Assembly: GCA_023052935.1 (NCBI GenBank)
Contig: CM041292.1
Location: 81,664,169 to 81,728,168, forward strand
Source of the DNA: Piezodorus guildinii
Lineage: Eukaryota > Arthropoda > Insecta > Hemiptera > Pentatomidae
DNA: 64,000 bases
Direction: 5' to 3'
Shown: in pieces, positions 44,685 to 56,260 of the stretch
How positions within the stretch are numbered: the stretch's first letter is position 1
How the letters are laid out: every line of letters begins with the position of its first letter
Position numbers and translations under genes: made by a program
The notes under the pieces: generated by a model
What the model was told of the DNA's origin: nothing
Database searches by the model: none
What the model saw: only the letters and a program-made list of their open reading frames with translations

Positions 44685-44855
44685 ACAATAAAATAGTTGA
44701 AACTATTTAGTTGTTTCATTTAATGACCGCCACCCGGACTAATTCCTTCCAGTAATTCTCAACGGTCAACTAATTACATCCGCAATTATTTTGTTATAGT
44801 AGTAATTGGTTAAGAAGTATCTCCTCTGTAACAATTTTTATTTAATATTAATCGT

Positions 44856-45147
44856 TATATATTTTAATATAATTTATGAAGTCAGCTTTGAAGACAGAAT
44901 TTAGCCCCAAAACTTCAACTCAAAATAAAATTGTTGTATGATAAAATTTTGAAAGAATTAATAACCATTTTATCAATCATGAATACATGTTTCTCCTGGA
45001 AAAAAAAAAAAATATCATTATAAATATAATTTTTTTATAGTATATATTATTGTTTTTTACAACTGTATATATAAATACAATAAGTAAAATGGCTGAATTA
45101 GAATAACAGACATGGATAGAATCTACCCATTGGTAGTACTCCAAAGT
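44856..45147 (-). repeat. 3' UTR of the jockey-like LINE (right arm)
   Basis: Non-coding end of the minus-strand element, part of the long inverted repeat. It contains an internal A run (44999-45012) and ends without a terminal poly-A at the edge of the spacer. Confidence 0.65.
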
Positions 45148-47620
45148 TTATTTTATGAGTAGGTCTCGAGGCCACCGTCTTTTCAGACGCCTCGAAGTGT
45201 TACTAGGAATAGATGTAGATGAGGATTTGGATTGCAAGGATTGGATGCAGGAGGAGTTTGATAGTTTAGTGGACCCCCAGAGCTCAATGCCATAGGTCCA
45301 AATAGGTCGGATAATCGTGATGTAAATTAGTTTTTTGTAGTAAATAGAGAGTTTTGATCGTTTGTCTAGTAAGTGTTGTAGTAAACGGTATCTGCAGGCA
45401 GTTTCTTGACGTTTCAGTCTAGTTTGAGGATTCCAAGTAAGGCGTTAGTCTAAATGGAGACCTAGGTAGCGAAACTGTTCAACGGAGATTAATGGAATGT
45501 TGCCAAAGGATACAGAAGGACAGGTATTCAACGGGTTTTTTTTTTTTTTTCATAGCGAAGGGTAAAGGATTTTTGATGGGATTTATTGGGATTGATTTTA
45601 ATTCTCCAGTTATGACACCATTCTTCAATGGATTGGATGTGAGAGTGTAGGAATTGTGATGCAACCGTTGGGTAACTACTTACTGATAATACACATGTGT
45701 CATCAGCGTAAGTAGTGAGAACAGTGCTAGGATGAATAGTAATGTCAGCTGTATAAACGGAATAAAGGATTGGGCCTAAGATGCAACCTTGAGGTACACC
45801 TGCGCACTGAGAAAATATGGATGAGTATGAAAGGTTATGGTTGACTTTGAAAGTTCTATCTGAGAGGTAAGAATGAATGACTAGGAAGTATGTAGGAGAG
45901 AGGAATTTCCGGAGTTTGTATAGTAGTCCTGGGTGCCAAACTCGATCAAAAGTCTGTTCAACGCCAAGAAAGCCTCCAGTGCAATACATTCCGCGCTCCA
46001 ATGTGGAAGAAATGACATCCACCACACGGTGGCACTGTTGTATAGTAGAATGGGATGTCCGAAATCTAAACTGGTGGTCAGGAATCACGTGGTTGAGATC
46101 TAGGATTGGATATAAACGTTTTAGGAGGAGTTTTTCTAGATTTTTTCCCATAATGGGCGAAAGAGAAATAGGACGGTAGGAAGATGGGTTTTCTAGAGGC
46201 TTTTTGGGTTTTGGTATCATTTTGATAATAGGCAGTTTCCATGTAACGGGAAAGTAGGTGGAACGGAGTATGTGATGAGGTCGTGACCAGGTGCTCTTTT
46301 GGACGGTATTTTTTTAATGATATTGATAATTTCTGATGGGTGGAATGCTTTAGAAGGAAGGTACATTTGGAGAGGAACGGTTAGTTCTGCTTCGACATGT
46401 TCAATATGGATTGGGTTTTGGATATCAGGATGCGGATTAAACGTTTGGAAAGGTGTTTTGCGAATACCTGGAATTTTTTTCGTCGGATCTTGTCCATGTC
46501 TAGGATTCAGTAAAAAGAGGATGATTAAAGGTTTTGAATTTTAGTAACTTTGCAGTAGTTGTCCATAATGATCTGTCAGAGGTATTCAAGTTTCCAGTAA
46601 GGATCTGCAGGTTTAGAATTGTTTTATTTCGGTTTTTAGTGTGTTAGTCAGTTTATTGTAGTGCTGTTTGCCGGAAGGATATCTTATTCTATGCCACTTC
46701 GCTCTTGCTTTCCGCTTTGCAGTAAGCAAGAGACGAATGTAGTTCGGTAAGATGAGAATTTCTGATTGTAGTGAAGGATGTATTGTTGTTTATGGCAGTC
46801 TCTATAGATTTTGTTAGGTTGTCAATGGCAGAGTCTATGTCTTGTTTAGTATTAAATGGTATTTTAGAGTCGGGTTTTCTAGATCGTTTCGGAAATTGTC
46901 CCAGTCCGCACGTCCTTTAATCAAGGAAGGAGGAGAGGGTTTGAGATTTGGATTTGAATTCATGAGAAGCAAGACAGGGCTATGATCTGAGGAGAGGTCG
47001 TCTAAGGATGTAATTGTACATTGGGTAGTGGGAAATTGGGAAGAGATAAATATGTCTAGAATATCCGGGCGTTTTTTAAGGGATGTAGGCCAGTATGTAG
47101 GATCCTTGGGTGACAGGATGGAAAAGCTATTAGAGGTTGTGACTTGGGAAAGAATCCTGCCACGAGTGTTGGACGTTCGGCATCCCCACCGTTGGTCATT
47201 GGCGTTGTTATCCCCACCAGCAAGGAAACGCGGACCAAAGGTTCGGAATAAGAAATCAAGATCATTATAGGATAAGGTATTACCAGGCTGGCAATATACA
47301 GCAGAGGATGTAAGGTAATAAGGGCGGGAGGTTAAGGTAATAGAGGTTGACTGAATGGTGTCAGGTTGAGTGAAAGGAATCAGGGAGTGAGGTATGGATT
47401 TGTGAATAAGGATACATGAGCCAGCGTGAAATGTGTTGTCTTGATGATCTGTTCTGTATGTGATGTAGTCACGTATGTAGAAGCGAGACTGTGTTGTGAA
47501 GTGGGTCTCTGTAAGTAAGGCAATGTCTATGAAGTTGTTGTGGAGAAATATGTCTAGTTCGTCTCGGTGGTTTAGTATAATAGGATGGATAGGGAGTTTT
47601 TGTTCATATTGGGGCATTGA
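45148..47620 (-). pseudogene. jockey-like LINE ORF2 (endonuclease-RT), decayed
   Basis: The minus strand carries most of an ORF2 in several frames. The endonuclease is at 47617-46835: DIALLTETHFTTQSRFYI, then FLAGGDNNANDQRWG (the usual GDFNA is GDNNA) and SSDHSPVLLL. A broken section covers 46.8-46.2 kb. The RT is at 46220-45528: SSYRPISLSPIMGKNLEKLL, FRFRTSHSTIQQCHRVVD, motif A GVEQTFDRVWH in which the first catalytic Asp is Gly (codon at 45963-45965), AGVPQGCILGPILYSVYT, TYADDTCVLS. The C-terminal tail (FRYLGLHL region; stop at 45148-45150) follows a T/A-run frameshift near 45540. Several lesions make it dead. It lies in the minus orientation, and its 3' quarter is duplicated in inverted form at 43.9-44.6 kb. 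Confidence 0.9.
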
Positions 47621-49120
47621 ATGGGATTACTGAGAGGAGTCTGGTAAGGAGATTGATCAAAGGATCGATTGTATTTTGAATTTCACGAATGAATGATGAA
47701 AGGATTGCTGTAATGTCTGTTGGATTCTGGTTAGGATAGGGATAGTAGGCAGTGTTTTGGATTGGAGGATTAGTCTGAATGTTATGAGGTGGATTTCTAT
47801 TTCATTTTAAAGAGGTTTATAATGTACATGGTATGTTCTTTGTTTTATAGTATTTGAGACGTTGATTTCCAGAAGGTACTAAAGGAGATTATTTAGAAAA
47901 TTGATATTATAACATACTTGTATTTTCATAATTTAGTTTTATCTTAATCTTTGATTTGATTTTATCTAATGAACTCTCATGCACTCTAAAAACGCAATTT
48001 AGAAACGCAGTTTTTTTTAAAGATACTAATTACGCATTTATTTTCGTTCCAAATGAAAAATAAAATAAAATAATCTAAATAACTTAAAGGAAAAATATTG
48101 TAAATATTAGAAATTTGTATTAGAATAGAAAAAAAAAATTGAAATGTATATGAAATATGTCCAAGGGATTGATAAAGTATGCTGTGTTATTTAATCAACC
48201 TGATATATTTGGGCAGCATTGCCACATAAATAAACCATTCCTATCGCTAGGGCTTTACTAATACGTTCTGTGTCAAAAAAGCTGTTTTGGTGTAGCTCGG
48301 ATTAAAAATTTTACAGTTTAAAATAAAATTTGTCCCAAGATCCCTGTTTAAGAGCTCTATTGATTCAAATGAAAAAAATACATTTTTCCTAAATTTTTTA
48401 AAGTATTCACACGATCTAGACCGGTTAATTTTGCTTGGATCTAATATTTGCCAACATCTCACTCATCAGAAATTTAAAGTAGTTTCCAATGTACCAATAT
48501 CTATTTTATTTTTTTAATTTTTGATTTTTTATTATATATATATATTTTTATTAGATTATTTCAAGTCATTTCTTCCTGACTTGAAAAAGCAGTAAATCAT
48601 AGATGATCATATCAATATATGGCTTCGAGATATTCAAGATTATTCTTTTCTTAAGATGTGATCAATATAACGTTGTAATTTAAAAAGTGCGGTTTTTATG
48701 AAGGTAAGTGATTTTATATATAGTCCGTTGGCACCATTTATGAAATTCCAATCAGGTAGAGTGCTTCTTTAATGGATGTTACATCCCCTTTAATGATAGG
48801 GCATCTTGAAGCTGTAATAAAATCTTGTCTCTCTTTAAATTGCTATGACTTATTGAAAAAACGATCCATGGCCGCACTTATGTCTAAAATATCTGTTCAA
48901 TTGTGAATATTTATATTTTGTATAATATCAATTAGACATATTAATGATAAGTTTATCTACTAAAAAAAAAATGCAGAGGACCCTCGCTCCCTCTATATAT
49001 TGGATTAAAAAGCGGGGCAACGGTTCACACGAAATTTATCGATCTCTGATATTTTTCGAATTAGGTATCATGAATTATATTTCCTATATTCTGGTCTATC
49101 ATGAAATCGTTTAATTAAGA
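47621..49120. other. possible 5' remains of the LINE, then AT-rich DNA
   Basis: 47621-47830 has the base composition of the LINE (gag side?) but no readable domain. The frame at 48462-48247 (-), 71 codons (SKINRSRSCEYFKKF), is unrecognised. The rest is AT-rich with no gene seen. Confidence 0.35.
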
Positions 49121-49124
49121 ACGG

Positions 49125-49342
49125 GGTGGTGTTGCTAGCGCTTTAGTCTACCACGCCAAAGGTTGTGATTTCGAAGCCCAGTCCGCGGACGGACATTTTC
49201 AAGCATATGAGAACCGTCAGCCAATTGGTGGTTACTCACGAAAATAGGCGTATAAAGAGATGACCCTAGCCTATAAAATGTATGTGTGGAATCTTCGGAA
49301 AGCATACCGCGGGATCTAGAGTATCCAAGGACTGTCACGCCA
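49125..49342 (+). mobile_element. tRNA-derived SINE (SINE-B), diverged copy
   Basis: The head GGGGTGGTGTTGCTAGCGCT and GTGATTTCGAAGCCCAGTCC (degraded B box) is followed by the SINE-B body: CATATGAGAACCGTCAGCCA, GGTGGTTACTCACGAAAATA, GGCGTATAAAGAGATGACCC. It matches the 5.77-6.07 kb element in order, with many substitutions. Confidence 0.75.
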
Positions 49343-50565
49343 ACTGAAACTATCCATATTTCTAGAATAAAATTTTGATGACTTGATTACAGAAAATTCA
49401 ATAATCTCTTTAAAAGAAAAAATCAATTACAATGTATATTACCTATAAATCTCCAGGAAAGTATGGTTGAAATCAATAGCGATGTTCAAAATCAAAATCA
49501 TCGATACTCATTCAATGATCTGAATGATCCGATCAAATTCGTTAAGTGCTTGAGGAGTTTTATATGGTGTATATACCGAGGTGTTTTCTCAGTACGTATC
49601 GCGGTGGTTTATGACTAGTTATTAGTAAATGGTTAGATAATGGTTTTTTCATATTTTTCGTGCCAAATTTCGTTTCCTTGAAGCATATTTAACCGAGAGG
49701 GCACGCAGAGCGCTAAGCACCCAAAGCCGCAGACCTCAAGGTGGATTAATTCCCTGCTAGCTTTAGGCAGGCTCAGAGAGCACTCAATGGACCAGATATT
49801 GCATTACTCTAACTAATCCAATCCAACCTGGCTCAAGTTCTCTTAGTACCTGGCGTCATCACAGAATGCTTACAGCGGCGGTTACACAGTTCATTAGTCA
49901 AGGAGAAGACTTAAATGAACCACCCGTATAATTTATAATAGTCCCACATATCACATAATAATTTTTGAGAAAAGTTGAAATGTAATGTCAAGGAAATGTT
50001 GCTAACGATTTGTAACATTTTATCGTGCCCGAAGAGTGAGGAAAAAAGTAAGATTACGAAACTAGGTCAGATATATTAATGTTTTACGATAAACAAGTAA
50101 GCAGAGTTTTTTGGGTGCATAATCAGATAGCAAAGGAAAGAAAGATAACAAGATCTGGTTTGGGACTTGCAAGTGATGGACAGGTGGTACAATCCAGGAG
50201 ATGGACTGTTTATTACTTCATAGAAAAAACATCTGAAAATATTTTTCAAATTAGCATACGTATACCTATTACTTAAGTGCATTTCTGGATGTCCTCAAAC
50301 TGTAACTAAGCAGCAACATAGTTAAATAAATTGATACATTATATTCGATCAATATCTATGATCACCTGACTTGCGATTAATTTCTGTTCCAACTACTCAG
50401 TTATGTTTGAAAGATGACGAAAGTACATTTCTGGTTGATTAGAAACCCTTATTAATAGCTGCCAGAAGAGCAAACGTCCAATAGGCCAAGGTTTTGGCAA
50501 TTTTTCTGTAAAAATATCAATTTTTTCATATTTATTTATATTCGTTTTCTTTTTATTATAAAATA
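49343..50565. other. no gene seen; GC-richer patch 49.68-49.92 kb
   Basis: The patch (GAGAGGGCACGCAGAGCGCT, ACCCAAAGCCGCAGACCTCA) may be a repeat fragment that I do not recognise. The rest is AT-rich. Confidence 0.4.
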
Positions 50566-50567
50566 CT

Positions 50568-50848
50568 GGGATAACCCATAGCACAGTGGTGAGTATAACA
50601 GCTTTCTATGCCAAACGTCGCGGGTTTAAACCTGCGGGTGGCCATAGGATTTTTTAATGGGAGTAAAAAATCCTTAGTTCTGACTTCATTCGGAGGGGAC
50701 GTAAAAAGGTCTCGGTCCTGTTCGATAACAGCTACTCTTTAAAGATCCCTATCCTAATTAAACCTGGATAGACAAAATTTAGGACTCCCACTGTAGCATC
50801 GTCCGATTAGCCGTAGTAGCATAAAAGTGACGTGAAATCAATAAAACT
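50568..50848 (+). mobile_element. tRNA-derived SINE (SINE-C), copy 2
   Basis: GGGATAACCCATAGCACAGT, TATAACAGCTTTCTATGCCA and a B-box-like GGGTTTAAACC, then the SINE-C body (CATTCGGAGGGGACGTAAAA, GATCCCTATCCTAATTAAAC, TGTAGCATCGTCCGATTAGC) and GTGACGTGAAATCAATAAAA at the end. Diverged from copy 1 but collinear. Confidence 0.9.
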
Positions 50849-51689
50849 ATAAAATATTTGATTATAGCCCTTAGTATTTTCATAATCACATTTCATATTT
50901 TTCTTTACATACTGCAGAAGGAAAACTAAGCCCTAGATAGTTTACTTTAAATACTATCATAAATTAGCTTACAATTCAATATCGATCTAGAATTAACTTG
51001 ATTGCGACCATTAGGGTAGGTAGAGATTATTATTAGTTTTAAATCCCTGGTTCTCTTATTATTACGTTCAGACATATGAACTAAATCCTCAATCAGTTCA
51101 TGTATATATGAGTTAATTATTTCATTATATGCTTACTTTTTTCTTCTTTTTTTTTTGACACAGTGAATAAAAACTTCTCTTTTATGGATATAGACAATTT
51201 CATCTGAAATTGGTTGGCAAGACAGAATGGAAATAAACAAATGTTCTGCCTACTTGGACTTTGACGGACCAAAGGACTTACTACAATGGGTTTAGTTCGC
51301 CCTGTTTGATGTGCACTAATAGGTTTACCGGATACATTGCTGATATGCACACCAATCACATTCAACGATGGTCAATTAGGTCCTTTCAAATGGATGATTA
51401 CTATAATTGTCATAATTACGGAATGATTATTTTTTAATAACAACTTTATTGCTATTACTCCAGAAGAAGATTTCTTTATTTTAAGATGAAGTGGAATATT
51501 ACTAAAGAATTTCATATTATGTTTACTTTTAGATTTTGTTTATCCTAGATGCGATTTTTATTTCTCAATCAGATTGATAATATATAATTAGTGTTTTAGG
51601 ATTTGTCATTAATCTAACGTACTTTTAATCTGTTACAAGTTAAAGATATAACCAATTTCATTCCCTCAGCAGGGATGAAATAAATCTTA
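50849..51689. other. no gene seen
   Basis: AT-rich. The 82-codon minus frame at 51365-51117 has no recognisable domain. Confidence 0.45.
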
Positions 51690-51828
51690 ATGATGAAATC
51701 ACAGTTGACCGTTGAGAATATATGATGGAGAAGTTGGTTGAGGATGTAGTCATCAAGAAAAACATCCTAATGAACTTATCTTATTGTGTGACAACGTTTC
51801 GGCCTACATAGTGGGCCTTAATCAGAGC
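51690..51828 (-). ncRNA. hammerhead-like motif unit
   Basis: The minus strand reads AGCTCTGATTAAGGCC, a loop, GGCCGAAACGTTGTCACACA with an ATAAG continuation, GATGACTACATCCTCAACC, and ends TTCTCAACGGTCAACT (51716-51701), the same terminal phrase as the units at 23.88 and 44.76 kb. The CUGANGA box is CTGATTA here. The shared outer phrase shows that motif and end belong to one repeat family. Confidence 0.5.
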
Positions 51829-52985
51829 TAATAATATCTAGAACAGAGATAACATCTAATACAATCAAAAGATTTTTCAAATAAATAAGTTAACGGAGCA
51901 AACAATTGGTTTTTTTTATCGTATGTTCCGTACCTTTTCGGAATAACCTCACTGAGTCAAGTATGCATTTTCATATTGTTGTGATTATGATTTTCACGTT
52001 TCTCTTATCACCAGTTATTTATTTTCTCTATTCTTATCTTAAATTGTTATATATTCCATCCCCTCTAATATGATTCTTAGTTTAATATTAAAAATTGTCC
52101 CTACAAAACAGTCAAATATTACTATTGTAATATAATTGTTTTTCTTTTAAGAGATGCTAAAAAATATTCCGAAGTTAACACATTGGCTTATTGGAAGCAG
52201 TTTTTTTGTAAATGAAAATTAGAAATTTGTCTAAAACAGTTGTAAATTAACAAGTAAATTTAAAAAAAAAAAAATAGGATTACGTTGAACGATATTATAG
52301 ATTATCTTGAGAAGCTATTCTTGGTAAGAACAATTCCATTTCTTATGTCCTCCAGGAAATACCGCAAAGTAGTGGGTGATCTTTCATCTCTTATTCATGA
52401 TATGGACAAATGTTGCTTTCCAAGACTCCAATTCTTTGGATAGGCTCTTGAAGGAAATCAAGGAAATTTCTCGTAAGTATTCTGTAGGTGGCAACAGCTT
52501 GTTCCAAGAAGCAACGACTTCGCTTTGCAGTCTTCAAACGTTAAAACGAGTCTTTGGCTAAAAAAAAATGTAATCACGATTACGATGTTAATTAAAATAT
52601 AATTGACATTCAATAATAATGAAAGTAAAACAAGTTAGCTGAACTTCCCTACATCAAGTAAAATGAATAAAAAAGTTACGAGTAGTTTAAAAAGCACTAA
52701 TGCTTTCTTAACTGCTGTTATCTTGACGTAGCCTTAGATGGTTCTTCCTCGCACATCATTGACACTGTATTCGACGTGAAATATTCTACTAAATGAACAA
52801 TATATACGGTTATATAGTAACAATATATATTAACTTTGTAACGACAGTTATTAACAATAGATGAGCCGCTTACTTTGTAAAGGGCCTAAGTCTATTTACA
52901 GTTAAATAAAAATATTTAATATTGATAATATAGGTATGAGTGACTATTGTATATATTTTTATTGATTTTATTTTGTATATATGTA
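51829..52985. other. no confident gene
   Basis: The 61-codon frame 52376-52561 (+) has a helical, ordinary part (NSLDRLLKEIKEISRKYSVG) that I do not recognise. Otherwise AT-rich. Confidence 0.35.
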
Positions 52986-52989
52986 TATT

Positions 52990-53145
52990 TTATTATTATT
53001 ATTATATAAATTTATTGTTTTGTATATATCGTGTGAATGTAGTATGAATGTTGTACGTTATCACTATTAAAAATGTCCTGAATTGGACAGATTGTAATAT
53101 TGCTCGATAAATAAAAAAAAAAAAAAAAAAAAAAAAAATAAAAAA

Positions 53146-53180
<35 letters not shown>
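52990..53180 (+). repeat. LINE 3' end with hairpin and long A tract
   Basis: TGTCCTGAATTGGACA (a 5-bp stem) is followed by GATTGTAATATTGCTCGATA, AATAAA and an A tract of about 70 nt broken by two T's (53109-53179). This is the form of a LINE 3' terminus; no coding part is attached. Confidence 0.55.
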
Positions 53181-53182
<2 letters not shown>

Positions 53183-53805
53183 TGATAATGTCCGAAGACA
53201 GTAGATAAATGTAATTTTAATTGATTATTAATTAACCAATTAACCTGAGCTTTTGGACGATTGCATTAGTTGAATAATTAGCACGTTTAAACAAACACAA
53301 TAACCAAAAAATATCTCAATTCAAGAATTAATAGATTTTTGCCACTTTCAAAATAAATCGCTCAAACGCACTGAATGATTTTATTAAGAAAAAAATTAAA
53401 GAAATTAAAGTGTCTGTTCTTAGCAGTTTAATCAGTATATGACGAAATGATCAAAGTCTGGAATTGTGATAAATTGGATTTTTTTTTAATACAGACAATT
53501 CTCCGTAATGGTGACGTTATGGAACAATATTGCTATTTCAAAGATATTACTAATAACTTTACATAGTTGATGAGTGGAAAGGCTAATTAATGAACTGACA
53601 GACATAATTTAGTTGTTGATTTAAATAATAATAATGCATTTTAATATTCATAATTATTTTTTATACAAACAAGTAAATTTTTTCTTCTTCAATAAAGCAT
53701 TTGTATACATTTTGTTTTCTGACCTAAGAAATCAGACCATTGTTTTGATTTTGATTTTCTTAAACGAGGTTTACAAAACGATGTTGAAAAGTTGGAACCA
53801 ATAAA
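53181..53805. other. no gene seen
   Basis: AT-rich spacer. Confidence 0.5.
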
Positions 53806-54010
53806 TTAAAACCGGCTCAATCCAAAATTTAAATTAAAATTTTTGGAAACCTGTTATAATAAAATATCGGAACTGGGTCTTAATTGCTTGGAGACCTTCC
53901 TCCTTTTAAATAAAAATTAATAATAACAATTTAACCATAATGAATGGCTCTAAAACGTTTTTTTGTCTCCTGTAAAATTTTTGGAAATGGATTGAGCCGG
54001 TTTTGAAACT
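53806..54010. repeat. short element with inverted ends
   Basis: AAACCGGCTCAATCCAAAAT (53809-) and ATGGATTGAGCCGGTTTT (53986-54004) are inverted over about 17-20 bases, about 170 bp apart. It could be a small MITE. No clear target duplication is seen. Confidence 0.4.
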
Positions 54011-55024
54011 AATCGCCTCATTTGTTGGGCATTAGATTAATTCATAATAGTCAATTCACTTTGACTTACTTATAAAATTAAATATTGTCTATTAGAAAAA
54101 GAAAAAAGTATGGACTATTGTCATTTAATAAGGCATTTAAATGATATGAGAGGTTGGCCAGCTCTTTTTTTATTTCTTATCAACTTTATTGTTCAACACT
54201 CAAGTATCAAAGAAAGTACAATATTGTATAAAACAAATTAGTGCAACAGTACAGGCCTTATCCGAACTTACACTACATTTAAGGTATTTCATGTTGAACA
54301 TGTCCCAAGGCAACATGTTCAACTGGACTTAGGAATGCATTCCTTAATATCAAAATCACCCTACCTTTTGTGAACCAAAATTCTATCTAAACTGGGCTAA
54401 AAATGCAATATTTCGAAACGTTTTCTTAAATAATATAGTGAAAATTATCCTACTAGACATTCTTATTACATCATGGGAAAGTGATTGCTTTCCTACCAAA
54501 GCATTTGGGTTGTAGTGAGGAAGGGTTTCGCATCCCTCGATATAATAATAATAAACGAGCTTGCTTTCAGACTGAAATAACTACTCAGATATTAGTTTCA
54601 GTAAGAGGATTTCCCCAAGAGGAGGTGAATGAACAAGTTTCCTTCACTTCCTCGTTTGCTGTTCTTACTTAAATGGTGATGGCAGCCAGCCTGCTTCGCT
54701 TACCTTCACCCAATCCTTGATTAATTTTTAGAACGTTATTTTCACAAGAACTTTGAGAAATATTTATCTTTAAAAGAGAAAACTATTATTTTGTGAAATA
54801 TGCTGGCCGTCTAAAGCTATTTCCCGTTCAACCAAATTTTCGATATACCTATCTATTGGGTAGTAACATACGTTCATAGCCTTGTTTGAGGATAAGAAAA
54901 AGAAATAAAAAATTCATAGCGTTTTTTACAGGTGATTTCAATAAAAACTTTAGATTCTTATGAATATTTTTAATTTATTATATGATTTAGCTATTTAATC
55001 AAAAATTAATTTTTTTAAAATAAA
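54011..55024. other. no gene seen
   Basis: AT-rich. The 63-codon frame at 54481-54672 (+) is unrecognised. Confidence 0.45.
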
Positions 55025-55228
55025 TTATTCTCGAATTTTGTCATCAACGGTTGAAGGACGACCCGAACGCTATGTGCCTTCCAAGTCAAAATTCCAGAAC
55101 CGAACAAACCACTCACGGACGGTGATTTCTCCTTAGGTATCATCGCTATACACACTGCAAATTTTGTTTACTCTCTGTGCAATGGATTTCCCTTTTCGGA
55201 AGTAAAAAATCATTAAATGACGAAAATG
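55025..55228 (-). pseudogene. mariner-type transposase, N-terminal fragment
   Basis: The minus strand reads FYFRKGKSIAQRVNKICSVY (first helix-turn-helix), then SDDT, a stop, GEITVREWFVRF (second helix-turn-helix: 'TVRKWFxRF'), NFDLEGT, a stop, and RSGRPSTVDDKI. The order RKGK..A..ICxVYxDD..xxxTVRxWFxRFxxxNFDLExxxRSGRPxxVDDxxI is the DNA-binding half of mariner transposases. Two internal stops and the missing DDD catalytic half show that this is a remnant. No terminal repeats were found next to it. Confidence 0.8.
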
Positions 55229-55982
55229 ATTTGTTTTTCTCTTCCATTAAGAGCAAGCAAAATACCACTTAATGATAAGGAATCTCGGTTAAAAATGATA
55301 CATAAAAGCGCCTTGAATAATACTTTTTTAAATATTTAAACATTATTGATCAAGTAATGGTTTTATAAACACGTAGAGGATTAAATTGAAATATTGAACT
55401 TGTTTGACAACCCAATAGAATAATAAGCAATACAATGGAACCTATTATTTGCTGTCTGTTCAACTGTTTTTATTTGTTTAATCAAAGTAAAATTATCATA
55501 AGAGTACTTTAAATTTGCGTATTTGTCCACCTCTAAATGAAAGTGTTAGGTTAAGGTAAATTCGAAAAGGAAATAATTATGTTTTCTTCTTTTAACAGTT
55601 ATAATGCATTTAATTGTAAACCTCCATAATATTGATACGCATTTTTTTTCCCATGATGGAAATAACAGGACATATATTCCAGAATATAAAAAAAAAATAA
55701 AGGGACTGAACCGACTGTGTATTCAAATGTATTCGGGACGTTGGGGGAAGCCGAGGGTGTTGTGCGCAGTAGGGGGAGGAAATCCCGGAGTATTAAGATA
55801 GGCAACTAATATATGGGCCAGCTATCTGATAGCACCGCCCTCTCTTATCGGGCAAAAAATTGTTCCGTCTCTCATTGCTCACGTCACTTCATTAACTAAG
55901 TACCTCCAGTCTCCCAAGACCTCGCATATTGTAAATAAATACATATTCTTCCATGTATTTACTTTCACTTTATATATATATA
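55229..55982. other. no gene; possible solo LTR at 55.76-55.96 kb
   Basis: The GC-richer stretch 55758-55960 begins TGTTGTGCGCAGTAGGGGGA, includes ACCGCCCTCTCTTATCGGGC, and has AATAAATACATATTCTTCC near its end, which resembles an insect LTR (promoter and polyadenylation part). I see no second copy or target duplication. Confidence 0.3.
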
Positions 55983-56238
55983 TGTAAAATCAAGAATTTT
56001 ATTATTCTTGATTTTATTATCATATGTTAATATTTTACCAAGGGAGGTTATATCTCTGTTATGATAGTTAATTGTATTAATCAAAGGACTGTTAAACAAT
56101 TCTTTATTTTAGGTAGGTTCATTGTTAATTATGTATGTTATCCAATTGATTATTTTATGTCATACAAATTGTAATAATTAAAACTTTATTTTAGCATCGT
56201 TTAACTCCTGATTCATTTAAATTAGAAGAAGAATTACA
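55983..56238 (+). repeat. 5' LTR of mini-Gypsy element
   Basis: 256 bp, TGTAAAATCAAG to AAGAATTACA, so TG...CA ends. It starts with a small dyad (AATCAAGAATTTTATTATTC continuing TTGATTTTA). It differs from the 3' LTR at one position that I can see (CTCTGTTATG here against CTCTGTCATG). Confidence 0.9.
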
Positions 56239-56260
56239 AATTGTTTAACTGTCAGTAACG

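Larger units (their letters stand above)
43880..44756. mobile_element. unit with 39-bp terminal inverted repeats
   Basis: Exact 39-bp inverted ends: 43880-43918 (ATTACTGGAAGGAATTAGTC onward) and 44718-44756. The interior holds an inverted copy of a jockey-like LINE 3' end (43919-44615), then the hammerhead-like motif (44647-44684), then AATAAAATAGTTGAAACTAT and the right arm. The right half is the complete palindrome arm known from 23.8 kb; the left half stops at CATTAAAT, where jockey sequence begins. No protein able to move it is encoded, so it is either non-autonomous or a rearrangement product. Confidence 0.7.

Noticed and set aside
52340..52480. Host exon with TCCTCCAG acceptor and GTAAGT donor
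   Set aside because: All frames between these sites contain stops or give no recognisable protein.
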